A stretch of 64,000 nt of DNA from Pseudomonas sp. SCB32 (GCF_009189165.1 NZ_CP045118.1:5394001-5458000), one strand, 5' to 3'. Shown: positions 1-8,962, counted from the first letter of the stretch. The notes: generated by a model from the sequence alone, not told the origin. Program-made: numbers and translations.

Positions 1-1995
1 GATCGCCACGAACACCACCAGACCCAGCCACTGCGCGGTGTCCTCGAAGGAACCGCCGACCAGCGCCAGCGGCGCGTCCTTGCCGGTGGTGCCGATGATG
101 GCCGCCAACAGGATGCCCATCAGGCTCTCGCCGACGATCAGACCGGAGGCCAGCAGCACGCCACGGCGCTTGGGCTCATCGGAGAATTTCTCCTCGCTGA
201 CGCCGGCTGCCTGGGCGCGCTTCTTCAGCGCGGTTTCCAGCAGCCAGGCAAGCACCGCGCCGACCACCAGGGTCATGCCGATGGTCGGCGGCAGGTAGAT
301 GCCCAGGCCCACCGCGAGCACCGGCAGGCTCGCCTTGCCGGTGCGGCGCAGCAGCACGTCCACCAGGATCAGGGCAATGCCCAGCGCCACGCCGATGAGG
401 ATCATGTTCCAGTTCAGCGCATTGTGGAAAATCCCGCTGGCAATCGCCGTCATCAGCGTCGCCTGCGGCGCGGCCAGCGCGGCGTTCGGGTCCATGGCCG
501 CGCGCGGCAGGGCGCCGGTGAAGCCATAGGCGTTGTACAGCAGCTCCAGCACCGGCGGGATCACCAGGGCGCCGACCAGGCAGCCGACGATCAGCGCGAC
601 CTGCTGGCGCCACGGGGTCGCGCCCACCAGATAGCCGGTTTTCAGGTCCTGCAGGTTGTCGTTGGAGATGGCCGCGATAGCGATCACCACCGAGGTGGTG
701 AACAGCGCCAGGGCGATGGCCAGCTTGCCGCCTTCCATCGTCAGGAAGCCGTCCTCGAGCGAGCCGACCCCGAGGATCAGCAGCGACACCAGGATCACCG
801 CGATGATTCCGATGCCGGAGATCGGGCTGCTCGACGAGCCCACCAGGCCGGCCATGTAGCCGCAGGCAGCGGCGATCAGGAAGCCGAAGAAGAAAGCGAA
901 GATCACGCAGACCGCGACCAGGCCCCAGAAGGCGAACCCGTGCAGGTCCGGCGCGGCCTCGCCGAGGAAGACGGAGAACACCACGAACAGCGCCACCAGC
1001 AGGACACCGGCGATGGCGACGATCCACTTCGCTGCGAGGTCCTGCTCGGTGCGCAGGTTGCTCACCTCGCCACGGCCGCGTACGGCGCTGAGCGATGCCC
1101 AGACGCCCTGCACCATGGGCTTGAACAGAGTGGCCAGGGTCCACAGCGCGGCGATGCCGATGGTGCCGGCGCCGAGGAAGCGCACCTGGCTGCTCCACAG
1201 TTTGGTGGCCAGCTCCGGCAGGCTCTGCCCGGAGGCCAGCACGCTGTTCACCGAGAGCAGCGGCACGGCCACGCCCCAGGCGATGACCACGCCGATGAGG
1301 ATGGCGATACCAGCGGTGATGCCCATCAGGTAGCCGGCGCCGACCAGCGCCAGGGAGAAGCCGGTGGACAGGCGGAACGCCGCCTGCCCGGCTGTGAGCC
1401 AGAAGCTGAAGCCTTCGGCGAGCACCTTGAAGCCGCTGCTGAGCAAGCTGAAGGCGGCGGCGACCACGCCACCGGCGAGGATGTCGCGCAGGCCCGGGCC
1501 GCCGGCTTTCGCGGGCTTGCCGGCCCTTTCCTCTTCCTCGTCCTGGCTGCCGACACGGAGGATTTCCGCTGCCGCCACGCCTTCGGGATAGGGCAGGTTA
1601 CTCTGCACCACCATCACCCGGCGCAGCGGGATGGTATAGAGCACACCGAGTATGCCGCCGATGGAACAGATCGCCGCGGTCTGCCAGAACGGGAAGCCGC
1701 TCCAGTAGCCGATCATCAGGAGGCCGGGAAGGATGAAGATGATCGAGGACAGGGTGCCAGCCGCCGAGGCCTGGGTCTGCACCATGTTGTTCTCGAGGAT
1801 GTTGGAGCCGGAGAAGTAGCGCAGCACGGCCATGGAAATGACCGCCGCGGGGATCGACGAGGCGAAGGTCAGGCCGACCTTGAGGCCGAGGTACACGTTG
1901 GAAGCGGTGAACACCACGGTAATCAGCGCGCCCAGGATCAGGCCGCGAACCGTCAGCTCGGCGAGGTTGGACTCGTCGGGAATCCTTTCTTGCAT
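1..1995 (-). CDS. OPT-family oligopeptide transporter, 5' part (C-terminus beyond window)
   Basis: An open minus-strand frame of 665 codons runs from an ATG at 1995 to the first base of the window without a stop, so the C-terminus is missing. The protein begins MQERIPDESNLAELTVRG and contains the family-typical stretch NVYLGLKVGLTFASSIPAA, then NNMVQTQASAAGT and LPYPEGVAAAEIL, followed by an acidic linker (EEEER) and many hydrophobic segments. These are hallmarks of the OPT (oligopeptide/metal-peptide) transporter superfamily, proton-coupled importers of the inner membrane that are usually 600-680 residues long in bacteria, so little is likely to be missing. The substrate cannot be told from sequence. 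High-GC antisense frames over it (for example 424-2043 plus) have arginine/glutamine-rich shadow composition. Confidence 0.93.
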   Translation of the reverse strand, partial: MQERIPDESNLAELTVRGLILGALITVVFTASNVYLGLKVGLTFASSIPAAVISMAVLRYFSGSNILENNMVQTQASAAGTLSSIIFILPGLLMIGYWSGFPFWQTAAICSIGGILGVLYTIPLRRVMVVQSNLPYPEGVAAAEILRVGSQDEEEERAGKPAKAGGPGLRDILAGGVVAAAFSLLSSGFKVLAEGFSFWLTAGQAAFRLSTGFSLALVGAGYLMGITAGIAILIGVVIAWGVAVPLLSVNSVLASGQSLPELATKLWSSQVRFLGAGTIGIAALWTLATLFKPMVQGVWASLSAVRGRGEVSNLRTEQDLAAKWIVAIAGVLLVALFVVFSVFLGEAAPDLHGFAFWGLVAVCVIFAFFFGFLIAAACGYMAGLVGSSSSPISGIGIIAVILVSLLILGVGSLEDGFLTMEGGKLAIALALFTTSVVIAIAAISNDNLQDLKTGYLVGATPWRQQVALIVGCLVGALVIPPVLELLYNAYGFTGALPRAAMDPNAALAAPQATLMTAIASGIFHNALNWNMILIGVALGIALILVDVLLRRTGKASLPVLAVGLGIYLPPTIGMTLVVGAVLAWLLETALKKRAQAAGVSEEKFSDEPKRRGVLLASGLIVGESLMGILLAAIIGTTGKDAPLALVGGSFEDTAQWLGLVVFVAI

Positions 1996-2146
1996 GTAGG
2001 CAATCTCTTTATGAAGCGAAACTGCCAAAGCGTAGGACAGTGAGCCTGCCACGGCGACCCATAATGGCGACGAATGCGGTCTGCGGTGCGGCTTTGTTGC
2101 CGCAAGTCACGGGGATCGCAGGAAATTCCGGGCCGACACCGAGCCT

Positions 2147-2223
2147 GTAGGAGTGAGCCTGCTCGCGAACGGAGCCCCCGATTAATTCGGCGTTATGCGT
2201 TTCGCGAGCAAGCTCGCTCCTAC
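2147..2223. repeat. REP-like palindrome (GTAGGAGC family)
   Basis: GTAGGAGTGAGCCTGCTCGC at 2147 pairs with GCGAGCAAGCTCGCTCCTAC ending at 2223, making a long imperfect inverted repeat. The same family recurs at 8799, 46581, 46681 and 58734. With the adjacent 2241-2310 element it fills most of the 331-bp gap 1996-2326, where no gene is visible. Confidence 0.85.
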
Positions 2224-2240
2224 CAAAAGCCGTCAGACCA

Positions 2241-2310
2241 TAGGGCGCATAACGCCTGGGGCGTTATCCGCCGCGGCGGCGGATAACCCGTTCCGGGTTA
2301 TCCGCCCTAC
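2241..2310. repeat. Second palindromic repeat (TAGGGCG...CGCCCTA family)
   Basis: This element starts TAGGGCGCATAACGCC and ends GGGTTATCCGCCCTAC, with nested GGATAAC/GTTATCC palindromes. A shortened relative (TAGGGCGCATAACGCGGAGC) lies at 38111 downstream of fdhE. It probably belongs to a dispersed Pseudomonas intergenic repeat and may act as a transcription attenuator for the convergent or tandem neighbours, but only the symmetry is directly visible. Confidence 0.75.
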
Positions 2311-2326
2311 CGGAACGAAAACCCTG

Positions 2327-3163
2327 TCAGAAAGGTTTGTCGCCCAGGATCGTCGCGCGGTGCATCACCCGGCGCTGCGGTCGGTAATCGTCCACCGCGT
2401 AATGCTGGGTCACGCGGTTATCCCAGAAGGCCACGTCGCTCTCCTTCCAGCGCCAGCGCACGGTGAATTCCGGGCGGGCGAAGTGGGCGAACAGCAGGTC
2501 GAGGATCGCGCGGCTTTCCGCCGGCTCCAACTCGTTGATGCGGGTGGTGAAGCCGTCGCTGACGAACAGCGCCTTGCGCCCGGTAACCGGGTGCGTGCGG
2601 ATCACCGGGTGGCTGCGCGGTGGGTTCTTCCTGCGGGCCTCCTCCAGGCGCGCGAGGTCCGCATCGCTGGCGCCGAAGCGTTCCTGGGGGAAGGACTTGC
2701 TGATGTCGTGGGTTGCGGTAAGGCCATCCAGCAACTGTTGCAGCGGTTTCGACAGCGCCTCGAACGCCGCGATGCCACTGGCCCACAGGGTGTCGCCACC
2801 GTAGGGCGGCAGCTGCTTGGCGGCCAGCACGGCGCCCAATGCCGGAGTTTCCAGGAAGGTCACGTCGGTGTGCCAGATGGCGTTGTCGCGCACGTCGGTG
2901 ACGGCGGTGTCGAGGACGATGACTTCGCGCTGTTCGGGCGAGCTGGGGTAGATCGGGTGGATGTGCAGGTCGCCGAAGCGCGCGGCGAAGTTCGCCTGCT
3001 GGGTCGGGGTCAGCGGCTGGTCGCGGAAGAACAGCACCTGGTGATCGAGCAGGGCCTGCTCGATCTGGCGCTGCGCCGCGTCGTCCAGCGGATCAGCCAG
3101 GCGGATACCGGAGACGACGGCGCCCAGTGCCGGGTTGATGGGTTCGATGGTCAGGGTAGTCAT
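2327..3163 (-). CDS. tauD: Taurine dioxygenase TauD (Fe(II)/2-oxoglutarate)
   Basis: This 278-residue cytosolic enzyme oxidises taurine with 2-oxoglutarate and O2, releasing sulfite and aminoacetaldehyde. The 2-His-1-carboxylate iron site is visible as WHTDVTF near residue 98 and the distal His in QHYAVDDY near residue 250, followed by the 2-oxoglutarate-binding Arg in [10 protein letters not shown]. Length matches the TauD family (about 280). The ATG at 3163 follows a GAGAGC ribosome-binding site. It is the last gene of the tauABCD run, 85 bp after tauC. Related sulfonate or alkyl-sulfate dioxygenases share these motifs, but the neighbouring tauABC genes favour taurine. Confidence 0.93.
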   Translation of the reverse strand: MTTLTIEPINPALGAVVSGIRLADPLDDAAQRQIEQALLDHQVLFFRDQPLTPTQQANFAARFGDLHIHPIYPSSPEQREVIVLDTAVTDVRDNAIWHTDVTFLETPALGAVLAAKQLPPYGGDTLWASGIAAFEALSKPLQQLLDGLTATHDISKSFPQERFGASDADLARLEEARRKNPPRSHPVIRTHPVTGRKALFVSDGFTTRINELEPAESRAILDLLFAHFARPEFTVRWRWKESDVAFWDNRVTQHYAVDDYRPQRRVMHRATILGDKPF

Positions 3164-3248
3164 GTTCGTGTGCTCTCGTGAGGTTCACGGGAAGAGGCGT
3201 GCTCTCCCCTGCCCTCGCCTGCCTGGCGAAGGAGTCGAATCGATGTGT

Positions 3249-4067
3249 TCATTCCCAGGATGCGAAGCGCTTCTGCACCCAGCGCAACCCGAGCTCGAAG
3301 CTCAGCGCGATGGCCGCGATCAGCAGAATCCCCAGCACCACGACATCGGTGGCGAGGAACTGCGCGGCGGACTGCACCATGAAGCCCAGGCCGCGGTTGG
3401 CGGCGATCAGTTCGGCCGCGACCAGGGTCGACCAGCCCACGCCCAGGGCGATGCGCAGGCCGGTCAGCACTTCGGGCAACGCACTGGGCAGGATCACGTG
3501 GCGCACTACCTGCAGGCGGCTGGCGCCCAGGCAGCGCACGGCCTGGATGCGCGTTTTGTCCACGCGGCGCACGCCGGCGGCGGTGGCGATCAGCAGCGGC
3601 GCGAACAGCGCGAGGTAGATCAGCAGCACCTTGGACAGCTCGCCGATGCCGAACCAGATGACGATCAGCGGCAGGTAGGCCAGCGGCGGTACCGGGCGGT
3701 AAAACTCCACCAGCGGATCGAAGGCCGCGCCCACCAACGGGTTGAGGCCCATCAGGATGCCCAGCGGAATGGCCGTCAGCACCGCCGCGCCCAGTGCCAG
3801 CAGCACGCGCAGCAGGCTGGTGCCGATGTGTTGCCACAGCGACGCATCGACGTAGCCCTCGGCGAGCAAGCGCTGGAAGGCTTCCACCAGTTGTTCTGGC
3901 GCAGGCAGGAACAGGGTGTCGACCCAGCCCAGGTGCGTAGCCAGCCACCAGAGTACGAAGATTCCGCCGACGCTGCCGGCAGCGGCCCAGCGGCGGTAGT
4001 CGCGTGGCACGCTGCGGGCAGTCGGCGCGGCGGCCGGGAGTTTGCCGGCGAGGGTATCAGTGGGCAT
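3249..4067 (-). CDS. tauC: Taurine ABC transporter permease TauC
   Basis: This 272-residue inner-membrane permease of the SsuC/TauC type starts at the ATG at 4067, which overlaps the end of tauB (GAGCATGCCCACTGA), so translational coupling is likely. Longer readings to 4169 run back into tauB and are less plausible. About six membrane segments are visible (GSVGGIFVLWWLATHLG near the N-terminus, LLRVLLALGAAVLTAIPLGILMG, and others). The EAA-type cytoplasmic loop has the form LGASRLQVVRHVILPSALP, which docks on the ATPase TauB. It forms the channel for periplasmic TauA-bound taurine. Confidence 0.94.
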   Translation of the reverse strand: MPTDTLAGKLPAAAPTARSVPRDYRRWAAAGSVGGIFVLWWLATHLGWVDTLFLPAPEQLVEAFQRLLAEGYVDASLWQHIGTSLLRVLLALGAAVLTAIPLGILMGLNPLVGAAFDPLVEFYRPVPPLAYLPLIVIWFGIGELSKVLLIYLALFAPLLIATAAGVRRVDKTRIQAVRCLGASRLQVVRHVILPSALPEVLTGLRIALGVGWSTLVAAELIAANRGLGFMVQSAAQFLATDVVVLGILLIAAIALSFELGLRWVQKRFASWE

Positions 4068-4848
4068 GCTCGGCCTCCGGTTCCTCAAGGAACTCATCGA
4101 GAAGGAGTTGGCGCAGGCGCGCGAATTCCGGGTCGGACTTGATCGAGCGCACCGGCTCGCCAGCGGCATAGCGGCAGGCGAAGTCCAGCGACAGGCGCTT
4201 GACGATGCGCGCTGGCGGGCCGTCCATCACCACCAGGTCGGTGGCGAGGAACAGCGCCTCGTCGACGCTGTGGGTAATCAGGAACAGGCCCTTGCCGGTC
4301 TTGCGCCACAGGTCGAGGGTCAGCACCTGCATACGCTCGCGGGTCAGCGCATCGAGGGCGCCGAAGGGTTCGTCGAGCAGCAGGAAATCCGGCTCCACCG
4401 CCAACGCGCGGGCCAGGCCCAGGCGCTGCCGCTGGCCACCGGAGAGCTGCGAAATGCGGTAGTCCGCGTGCTCGCCCAGGCCCACCAGTTTCAGCACCTC
4501 ATGGGCGCGGGCGTTGCGTTCGGCAGCGCCGACGCCACGGATGCGCAGGCCCAGCGCGACGTTGTCCAGCGCGCTCAGCCAGGGCATCAGCGCATCGTCC
4601 TGGAACACCACGCCGCGCTCGCCACCGGGGCCGCTCAAGGTACGGCCATCGATCTGCACGCGGCCGCTGTCCGGCGCCTGGAAGCCCGCCAGCACGTTGA
4701 GCAGGCTGGACTTACCGCAGCCCGACGGGCCGAGCACCACCAGGGATTCACCCTTGGCGAGGCTCAGAGAAAGGTCCCGCAGGACGACGCGCTCGCGTCC
4801 GTTCTGCTGGAAGGTGAGGCTGACCGCCTCGGCCGTCAGACGGCTCAT
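4057..4848 (-). CDS. tauB: Taurine ABC transporter ATP-binding protein TauB
   Basis: This 263-residue ABC ATPase has Walker A GPSGCGKSS near residue 40, Q-loop FQDDALMPW, signature LSGGQRQRLGLARAL, Walker B FLLLDEPFGALD and switch His in ITHSVDEAL. The QDD..MPW stretch is typical of the nitrate/sulfonate/taurine subfamily. The start at 4848 has GGAGGGCAGAAC directly upstream and removes a 16-residue unlikely extension. It pairs with TauC (overlapping stop and start) and energises uptake. Between this start and the tauA stop lies a 130-bp dispersed repeat (4903-5034), which could act as an intra-operon attenuator. Confidence 0.95.
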   Translation of the reverse strand: MSRLTAEAVSLTFQQNGRERVVLRDLSLSLAKGESLVVLGPSGCGKSSLLNVLAGFQAPDSGRVQIDGRTLSGPGGERGVVFQDDALMPWLSALDNVALGLRIRGVGAAERNARAHEVLKLVGLGEHADYRISQLSGGQRQRLGLARALAVEPDFLLLDEPFGALDALTRERMQVLTLDLWRKTGKGLFLITHSVDEALFLATDLVVMDGPPARIVKRLSLDFACRYAAGEPVRSIKSDPEFARLRQLLLDEFLEEPEAEHAH

Positions 4849-4902
4849 GTTCTGCCCTCCGTAGGGTGAGAAGAAGTACTGGGAGCTGGGGCCCACCCAC
4901 TA

Positions 4903-5034
4903 GCGTCATCCCCGCCCACGCGCAGCCCCAGCTGGTGGAGTTCACCGGCTCGCTCAAGCGTGGGCGTCACCCCCGCGAATGCGGGGGCCCAGAAATGCTG
5001 TTTGCTGGACTCCCGCGTTCGCGGGGAAGACGAC
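4903..5034. repeat. CCCGCGAAYGCGGG-type inverted repeats between tauA and tauB
   Basis: The stretch contains CGTCATCCCCGCCCACG, CGTCACCCCCGCGAATG and then TCCCGCGTTCGCGGGGAAGA, giving several short hairpins (CCCGCGAA/TTCGCGGG). An independent copy with the same words in a different arrangement lies at 61820-61906. It is a dispersed palindromic repeat and has no coding content. Confidence 0.75.
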
Positions 5035-5041
5035 GCTAAGA

Positions 5042-6061
5042 TCAGCGCTGCCCGACCTGCACGCTCTCCGCCTGGCGCACGTAATCGGCGCTGACGTAGG
5101 GCGAGTAGTCCTTGAGCACCGAAGGCACGCGTTTCTGCTCCTTGAGGAAGGCGGCGGTGCCGGCGATGTCCTTCGCGGTGCCGCCACCCAGCAGGGCGGA
5201 CGACAGTTGCGCCTGGGACTCGGGGAAGGCGGAGCCGGCCAGCAGCTCGGGCACGTCCTTCGGATCGGCGCCGGTCAGGCGGGCGATCTTCTTCACCTGC
5301 TCGGAATCGGCGGTCCACTGCGCCTTGTGGGCGTTGTAGTCGGCGAAGGAGTCCAGGCTCACGCGAGCGAACTTGGCGATGACTTCCGGATGCTTCTCAG
5401 CGAAGTCCTTGCGAGCGACCCAGACCTCGAAGGTCGGCGCGCCCCACTGGCCGACTTCGGCGGCGTCGGTCAGCACCTTGCCGGACTTCTTGATCTCGCC
5501 CAGAGCGGGCGACCAGACGAAGGCGCCATCGATGTCGCCGCGACGCCAGGCGGCGGCGATCTCGGTGGGATTGAGGTTGACGATCTTCACCTTGGTGGGG
5601 TCGATCTTCCAGTGCTTGAGAGCGCCCAGCAGGCTGTAGTGCGAGGTGGACACGAAGGGCGTGGCGATGGTCTTGCCGATCAGGTCTTCGGGCTTCTCGA
5701 TCTTGCTGCCGTTGCGCACGACCAGGGCCTCGGCGGCATTGATCTGCGCGGAGACGATGAAGGCGACGATGGGCAGGCCGCGAGAGGTGGCGGCGGCCAG
5801 CGGGCTGGAGCCGAGGTTGCCCAGCTGCACATCGCCCGAGGCGATGGCGGCGACCACTTCCGGGCCGCTGTTGAAGCGGCGCCAATCGAGCTTCTCGCCG
5901 ATGACCTTTTCATAGGTGCCATCGGCCTGGGGAACCTTGGTCGGGTCGATGCCGGTCTGGTAGCCGAGGACGATGTCGGCGAACGCGGCACTCTGGAAGG
6001 ACAGGGCAGCCGCAACAGCGACGCCGGCCACGGCACGGCGTACGAAACGAGGTTTGTTCAT
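5042..6061 (-). CDS. tauA: Taurine-binding periplasmic protein TauA
   Basis: This is the 339-residue substrate-binding protein of the TauABC importer. The start at 6061 has CCCCAGAGGAAACACC just upstream and yields a signal peptide (MNKPRFVRRAVAGVAVAAA, cleavage near SAAFA-DIVLGYQ). Mature motifs typical of the SsuA/TauA family are VLGYQTGIDPTKV, SGPEVVAAIASGDVQLG, LGSSPLAAA and PFVSTSHYSLLGALKHW, with the GAFVWSPALGEI ligand-pocket region. It is the first tau gene. Its 177-bp leader (6062-6238) has an AT-rich tract (ATAAAAAACACGCAATAAAT) that is a plausible promoter, but no confident CysB or other operator could be assigned. Confidence 0.94.
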   Translation of the reverse strand: MNKPRFVRRAVAGVAVAAALSFQSAAFADIVLGYQTGIDPTKVPQADGTYEKVIGEKLDWRRFNSGPEVVAAIASGDVQLGNLGSSPLAAATSRGLPIVAFIVSAQINAAEALVVRNGSKIEKPEDLIGKTIATPFVSTSHYSLLGALKHWKIDPTKVKIVNLNPTEIAAAWRRGDIDGAFVWSPALGEIKKSGKVLTDAAEVGQWGAPTFEVWVARKDFAEKHPEVIAKFARVSLDSFADYNAHKAQWTADSEQVKKIARLTGADPKDVPELLAGSAFPESQAQLSSALLGGGTAKDIAGTAAFLKEQKRVPSVLKDYSPYVSADYVRQAESVQVGQR

Positions 6062-6238
6062 GGTGTTTCCTCTGGGGTAACGGCGGTGCCGGCCTCCACA
6101 GAGGGGACGGACCACGGGACGGGATTCAGGTAGGTGAAACGGTGTCCGGTGGTCCGGTAGACGCTAGATTAACGATATAAAAAACACGCAATAAATAATA
6201 TTTAGTTCTTAACTTATGAGCGCCCGAAGCTACGCATT

Positions 6239-7135
6239 TCAGGTCGCGCCGGCGTGCAAACGCGCACGCACGCCCTCCTCGCGCAGTCCCACCTCGACCG
6301 CCTGCCGCGCCACCGCGGCGGTTTCCGCCACCAGGGTCGCCAGCGCCGCGCTGCGGGTGAAACTCAAGCTGTTGTCCGCTGCCAGTGCCGCCTCGAAGGC
6401 CACGGCGGACTGCTCGGACAGGCGCAGGCCCAGCCCCAGCAAACGCCGCAGACTACCCACCGCCACTCGCGTCGGCAGCGCATCGCATGCCTGCATGGCC
6501 AGGCCCAGGGCGATGTTCGCCTGCAGCAAGGCCGCCAGGCTGCCGCGCAGTTGCGCGCGGGGCGTCCAGGGCAGGCCCGGCGGCAGCAGGATGTCCTCGG
6601 GATGCAGGCGCACTTCATGGCAGCGCAGCAGCCCGCCGCCGTTGGGCTCGAAGCGATCCAGCCCATCGCGGTCGGCCGGCAGCGCAGCGATCAGCAGGCC
6701 GTCGCTGGGTGCGTGCCAGGCGGAAATCACCAGCCAGTCGGCCACCTCGGCGCCAAAGCAGTCGTGACGCCCACCCTGCAGCAGGAAGCCGCCGCGCCGG
6801 TGCTCCCGCGCCAGCAGGCGGCGCTCCTGGTGATCCACCGCCTCGCCCCACAGCCAGTCGCGCTCCACGCTCCTCGGCAGCAGGCGTTCGCGCTGCTCGA
6901 TGCTGCCCAGCAGCAACACGCTGGCCAGTTGCAGGTGGTGCACGGCGAACAGTCGGGCCAGGGTGCCGTCGCGCTCGGAGAGGTCGCGAAGGGTCTGCAG
7001 CACCTCGTCCCAGCCGGCGCCGCGCCCGCCGTATTCGGGTGGTAGCGACACGTCGAGCAGGCCGGAAGCGCGCAGCGCACGGCTCCAGCGGGCAGAGGGA
7101 AGATCGGGAAGGGAAGCGGTCGCCGCCAGGTTCAT
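6239..7135 (-). CDS. Acyl-CoA dehydrogenase-like flavoprotein upstream of tauA
   Basis: This 298-residue protein has the N-terminal helical segment LRASGLLDVSLPPEYGGRG and a middle domain with FGAEVADWLVISAW, as in the acyl-CoA dehydrogenase / DszC-SfnB flavoprotein superfamily. It is shorter than a typical 380-residue acyl-CoA dehydrogenase, and the usual catalytic Glu region is not recognisable. The ATG at 7135 is preceded by GACGAGG. It lies upstream of tauA in the same direction, 177 bp away. Relatives of this type are often found beside sulfonate-uptake genes in Pseudomonas, so a role in organosulfur use is inferred. Whether it is a monooxygenase or a degenerate dehydrogenase is open. 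Confidence 0.75.
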   Translation of the reverse strand: MNLAATASLPDLPSARWSRALRASGLLDVSLPPEYGGRGAGWDEVLQTLRDLSERDGTLARLFAVHHLQLASVLLLGSIEQRERLLPRSVERDWLWGEAVDHQERRLLAREHRRGGFLLQGGRHDCFGAEVADWLVISAWHAPSDGLLIAALPADRDGLDRFEPNGGGLLRCHEVRLHPEDILLPPGLPWTPRAQLRGSLAALLQANIALGLAMQACDALPTRVAVGSLRRLLGLGLRLSEQSAVAFEAALAADNSLSFTRSAALATLVAETAAVARQAVEVGLREEGVRARLHAGAT

Positions 7136-7201
7136 GCACACCTCGTCGAAACAGTCGGTCAGTGGCCTGGGCGTATGGCGCGCGGGTGTACTGAGAAAGG
7201 A

Positions 7202-7227
7202 AAACGGCCTCCCTGGGGAGGCCGTTT
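7202..7227. terminator. Hairpin terminator downstream of the EamA exporter
   Basis: AAACGGCCTCCC (7202-7213) and GGGAGGCCGTTT (7216-7227) form a 12-bp stem with A-rich and T-rich flanks, working in either direction. It sits between the EamA exporter gene and the flavoprotein gene and separates their transcripts. Confidence 0.85.
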
Positions 7228-7278
7228 CATACCCTAGCGAAGTCGCCGGGCGCGGCGAAATAACCTTTCGGGCTTAGC

Positions 7279-8181
7279 TCATGCCGCATCCTGGCGACGC
7301 CACTGCGGCAGGCCGATCAGCACCACGGCGCTGATGATCACCGCCATCGCCAGGGACTCGGCCATGCCGATGTGCTCGCCGGCGAACACCATGCCGAGCA
7401 TCACCGCCACCGCCGGGTTGACGTAGGCATAGCTGGTGGCCGCCGCCGGGCGCACATTGGCCAGCAGGTACATGTAAGCGCTGAAGGCGATGATCGAGCC
7501 GAACACCACCAGGTAGGCCAGCGCGCCCCAACCGGCGGCCGTGGGCATCTGCTCCATGCGCTCGCCGCTGAGGAAGCTGCCGAGCAGCAGCACGCCGCCG
7601 CCCACCAGCATTTCCACCGCGCTGGCCATGGCACCGCCGGGCAGGTCCAGGCGCCGGCTCCACACCGAACCGAAAGCCCAGGTCGCCGCCGCGAAAATGA
7701 TCAGCGCCGCCCCCGCCGGGCTGCCCTGCAGGTTCGAACCGAGGTTGAGCAGCACGATACCGAACAGGCCCAGGGCAATACCGGCCCATTCCAGCGCGTT
7801 GGTCCGGTTGCCGAAGAAGCGTCCGAACACCAGGGTGAACAGCGGCACCGTCGCCACCGCCAATGCCGCCACGCCCGAGGCCACGCCCCAGTGCTCGGCG
7901 ACCGTCACCCCGCCGTTGCCGCAGCTGAGCAGGAGGATGCCGATAGCGCCCGCCGACAGGCATTGCTTGAAGCTCGGCAGCGGCGCGCCGCGCCAGAGCA
8001 TCCAGGCGAACAGAAGGGTCCCGGCGATGATGAAGCGGCAGCCCGCCATCAGCATCGGCGGCCAGGACTCGACGCCGATACGGATCACCAGGTAAGTCGA
8101 GCCCCAGATGAAATACAGCGCGAAGAACGCGGCGATCAGGGTCAGGGAGACGCGGGCTCTGGGCATGGTGATCGTGGTCAT
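7279..8181 (-). CDS. yedA: EamA/DMT-family exporter (YedA type)
   Basis: This 300-residue inner-membrane protein has ten predicted helices in two EamA repeats. The first begins FFALYFIWGSTYLVIRIGV (the WGSTYL motif is typical of YedA/RhtA exporters) and the second includes AATWAFGSVWSRR. NPAVAVMLGMVFAGE is the usual final-helix signature. The substrate is unknown; family members export amino acids or metabolites. It is divergently transcribed from an Lrp/AsnC regulator 164 bp away, a common pairing that suggests the exporter is controlled by that regulator in response to an amino acid. A bidirectional hairpin follows the gene. Confidence 0.9.
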   Translation of the reverse strand: MTTITMPRARVSLTLIAAFFALYFIWGSTYLVIRIGVESWPPMLMAGCRFIIAGTLLFAWMLWRGAPLPSFKQCLSAGAIGILLLSCGNGGVTVAEHWGVASGVAALAVATVPLFTLVFGRFFGNRTNALEWAGIALGLFGIVLLNLGSNLQGSPAGAALIIFAAATWAFGSVWSRRLDLPGGAMASAVEMLVGGGVLLLGSFLSGERMEQMPTAAGWGALAYLVVFGSIIAFSAYMYLLANVRPAAATSYAYVNPAVAVMLGMVFAGEHIGMAESLAMAVIISAVVLIGLPQWRRQDAA

Positions 8182-8345
8182 GGGAAGCGCTCGACAAGAC
8201 AGGCGGAGCGCTTCATTTTATGAGGGCCGCTGGCGCCGGATAAGGCACAGACAACGCTAAAGCAGGCATAACACTTTTTATTCGATGGATTTTCAGGCGA
8301 CTTTCCGTTGAATCAAATTTCGCCGAAAACGCCGAGGTTACGCCG

Positions 8346-8792
8346 ATGGACAAATACGACCGCGCCCTGCTCGCCGCCCTGCTGGAAGACGGCCGGATGT
8401 CCTTCGCCGAACTGGCCCGGCGCATCAACCTGTCACCACCGGCAGTGGCCGATCGCGTGGCACGCCTGGAGGCAGACGGGGTGATCACCGGCTACCACGC
8501 CAGCGTAGACCTGTCGAAGATGGGCCGCTCGATCCAGTGCCTGATCGAGATGCGCCTGAACGACCATCGCAGCAAGGCCATGCTCGATCCGCTGCTGGAG
8601 ATTCCGCAGATCATCGACTGCTACCGCATCACCGGCGAGGCCTGCGTGATGCTCAAAGTCGCGGTGAGCTGCACCCGGGAGCTGGAAGAGCTGATCGACC
8701 GACTCGCGCAGTTCGGCACCAGCAAGACCTCGCTGGTGCTGTCCACTCCCTTCTCCGGGCGCGTGCATCCGGCGATGTTGCAGGGCGGTTGA
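8346..8792 (+). CDS. Lrp/AsnC-family transcriptional regulator
   Basis: This 148-residue regulator has an N-terminal helix-turn-helix (LDKYD-type start, then LLEDGRMSFAELARRINLSPPAV with recognition helix VADRVARLEADGVITGY) and a C-terminal RAM/AsnC ligand-binding domain (IIDCYRITGEACVMLKV; TSLVLSTPF). The ATG at 8346 follows GAGG at suitable distance. It is divergent from the EamA exporter gene and probably regulates it and itself from the shared 164-bp region, which has an AT-rich CACTTTTTATTCGATGG tract. The ligand is probably an amino acid, by family analogy. Confidence 0.93.
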   Translation: MDKYDRALLAALLEDGRMSFAELARRINLSPPAVADRVARLEADGVITGYHASVDLSKMGRSIQCLIEMRLNDHRSKAMLDPLLEIPQIIDCYRITGEACVMLKVAVSCTRELEELIDRLAQFGTSKTSLVLSTPFSGRVHPAMLQGG

Positions 8793-8798
8793 TCTCAT

Positions 8799-8845
8799 GT
8801 AGGAGCGCCCCATGGGCGCGATTCGCGGGCATGGCCCGCTCCTAC
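8799..8845. repeat. REP-like palindrome after the Lrp gene
   Basis: GTAGGAGCGCCCCATGGGCG pairs with GGCATGGCCCGCTCCTAC across an ATTCGC centre. It is the same short family as 46681-46731 and 58734-58788. Confidence 0.85.
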
Positions 8846-8871
8846 AGGTAACGCCCAGCCGACGCGCGGAT

Positions 8872-8905
8872 AAAAAAAGGCGGCGCCGCTCGCGCGGTGC
8901 CGCCT
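8872..8905 (-). terminator. Rho-independent terminator of the thiolase gene
   Basis: Read on the minus strand, AGGCGGCACCG and CGGCGCCGCCT form an 11-bp stem with a six-base loop, followed by seven T residues. It lies 58 bp beyond the thiolase stop. Confidence 0.9.
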
Positions 8906-8962
8906 GAAGTCACGGAGTTGCTACATCGCGGGACCGGCAAACACCGGTCCCGTTGTATTGGA

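Noticed and set aside
424..2043. 539-codon plus-strand frame rich in Gln, Arg, Asp and Gly
   Set aside because: It is antisense to the OPT transporter frame, lacks a ribosome site and has the composition of a high-GC shadow.
2147..2310. Insertion sequence remnant
   Set aside because: Only short palindromes of dispersed REP-like families are present; there is no transposase or terminal-repeat pair with target duplication.
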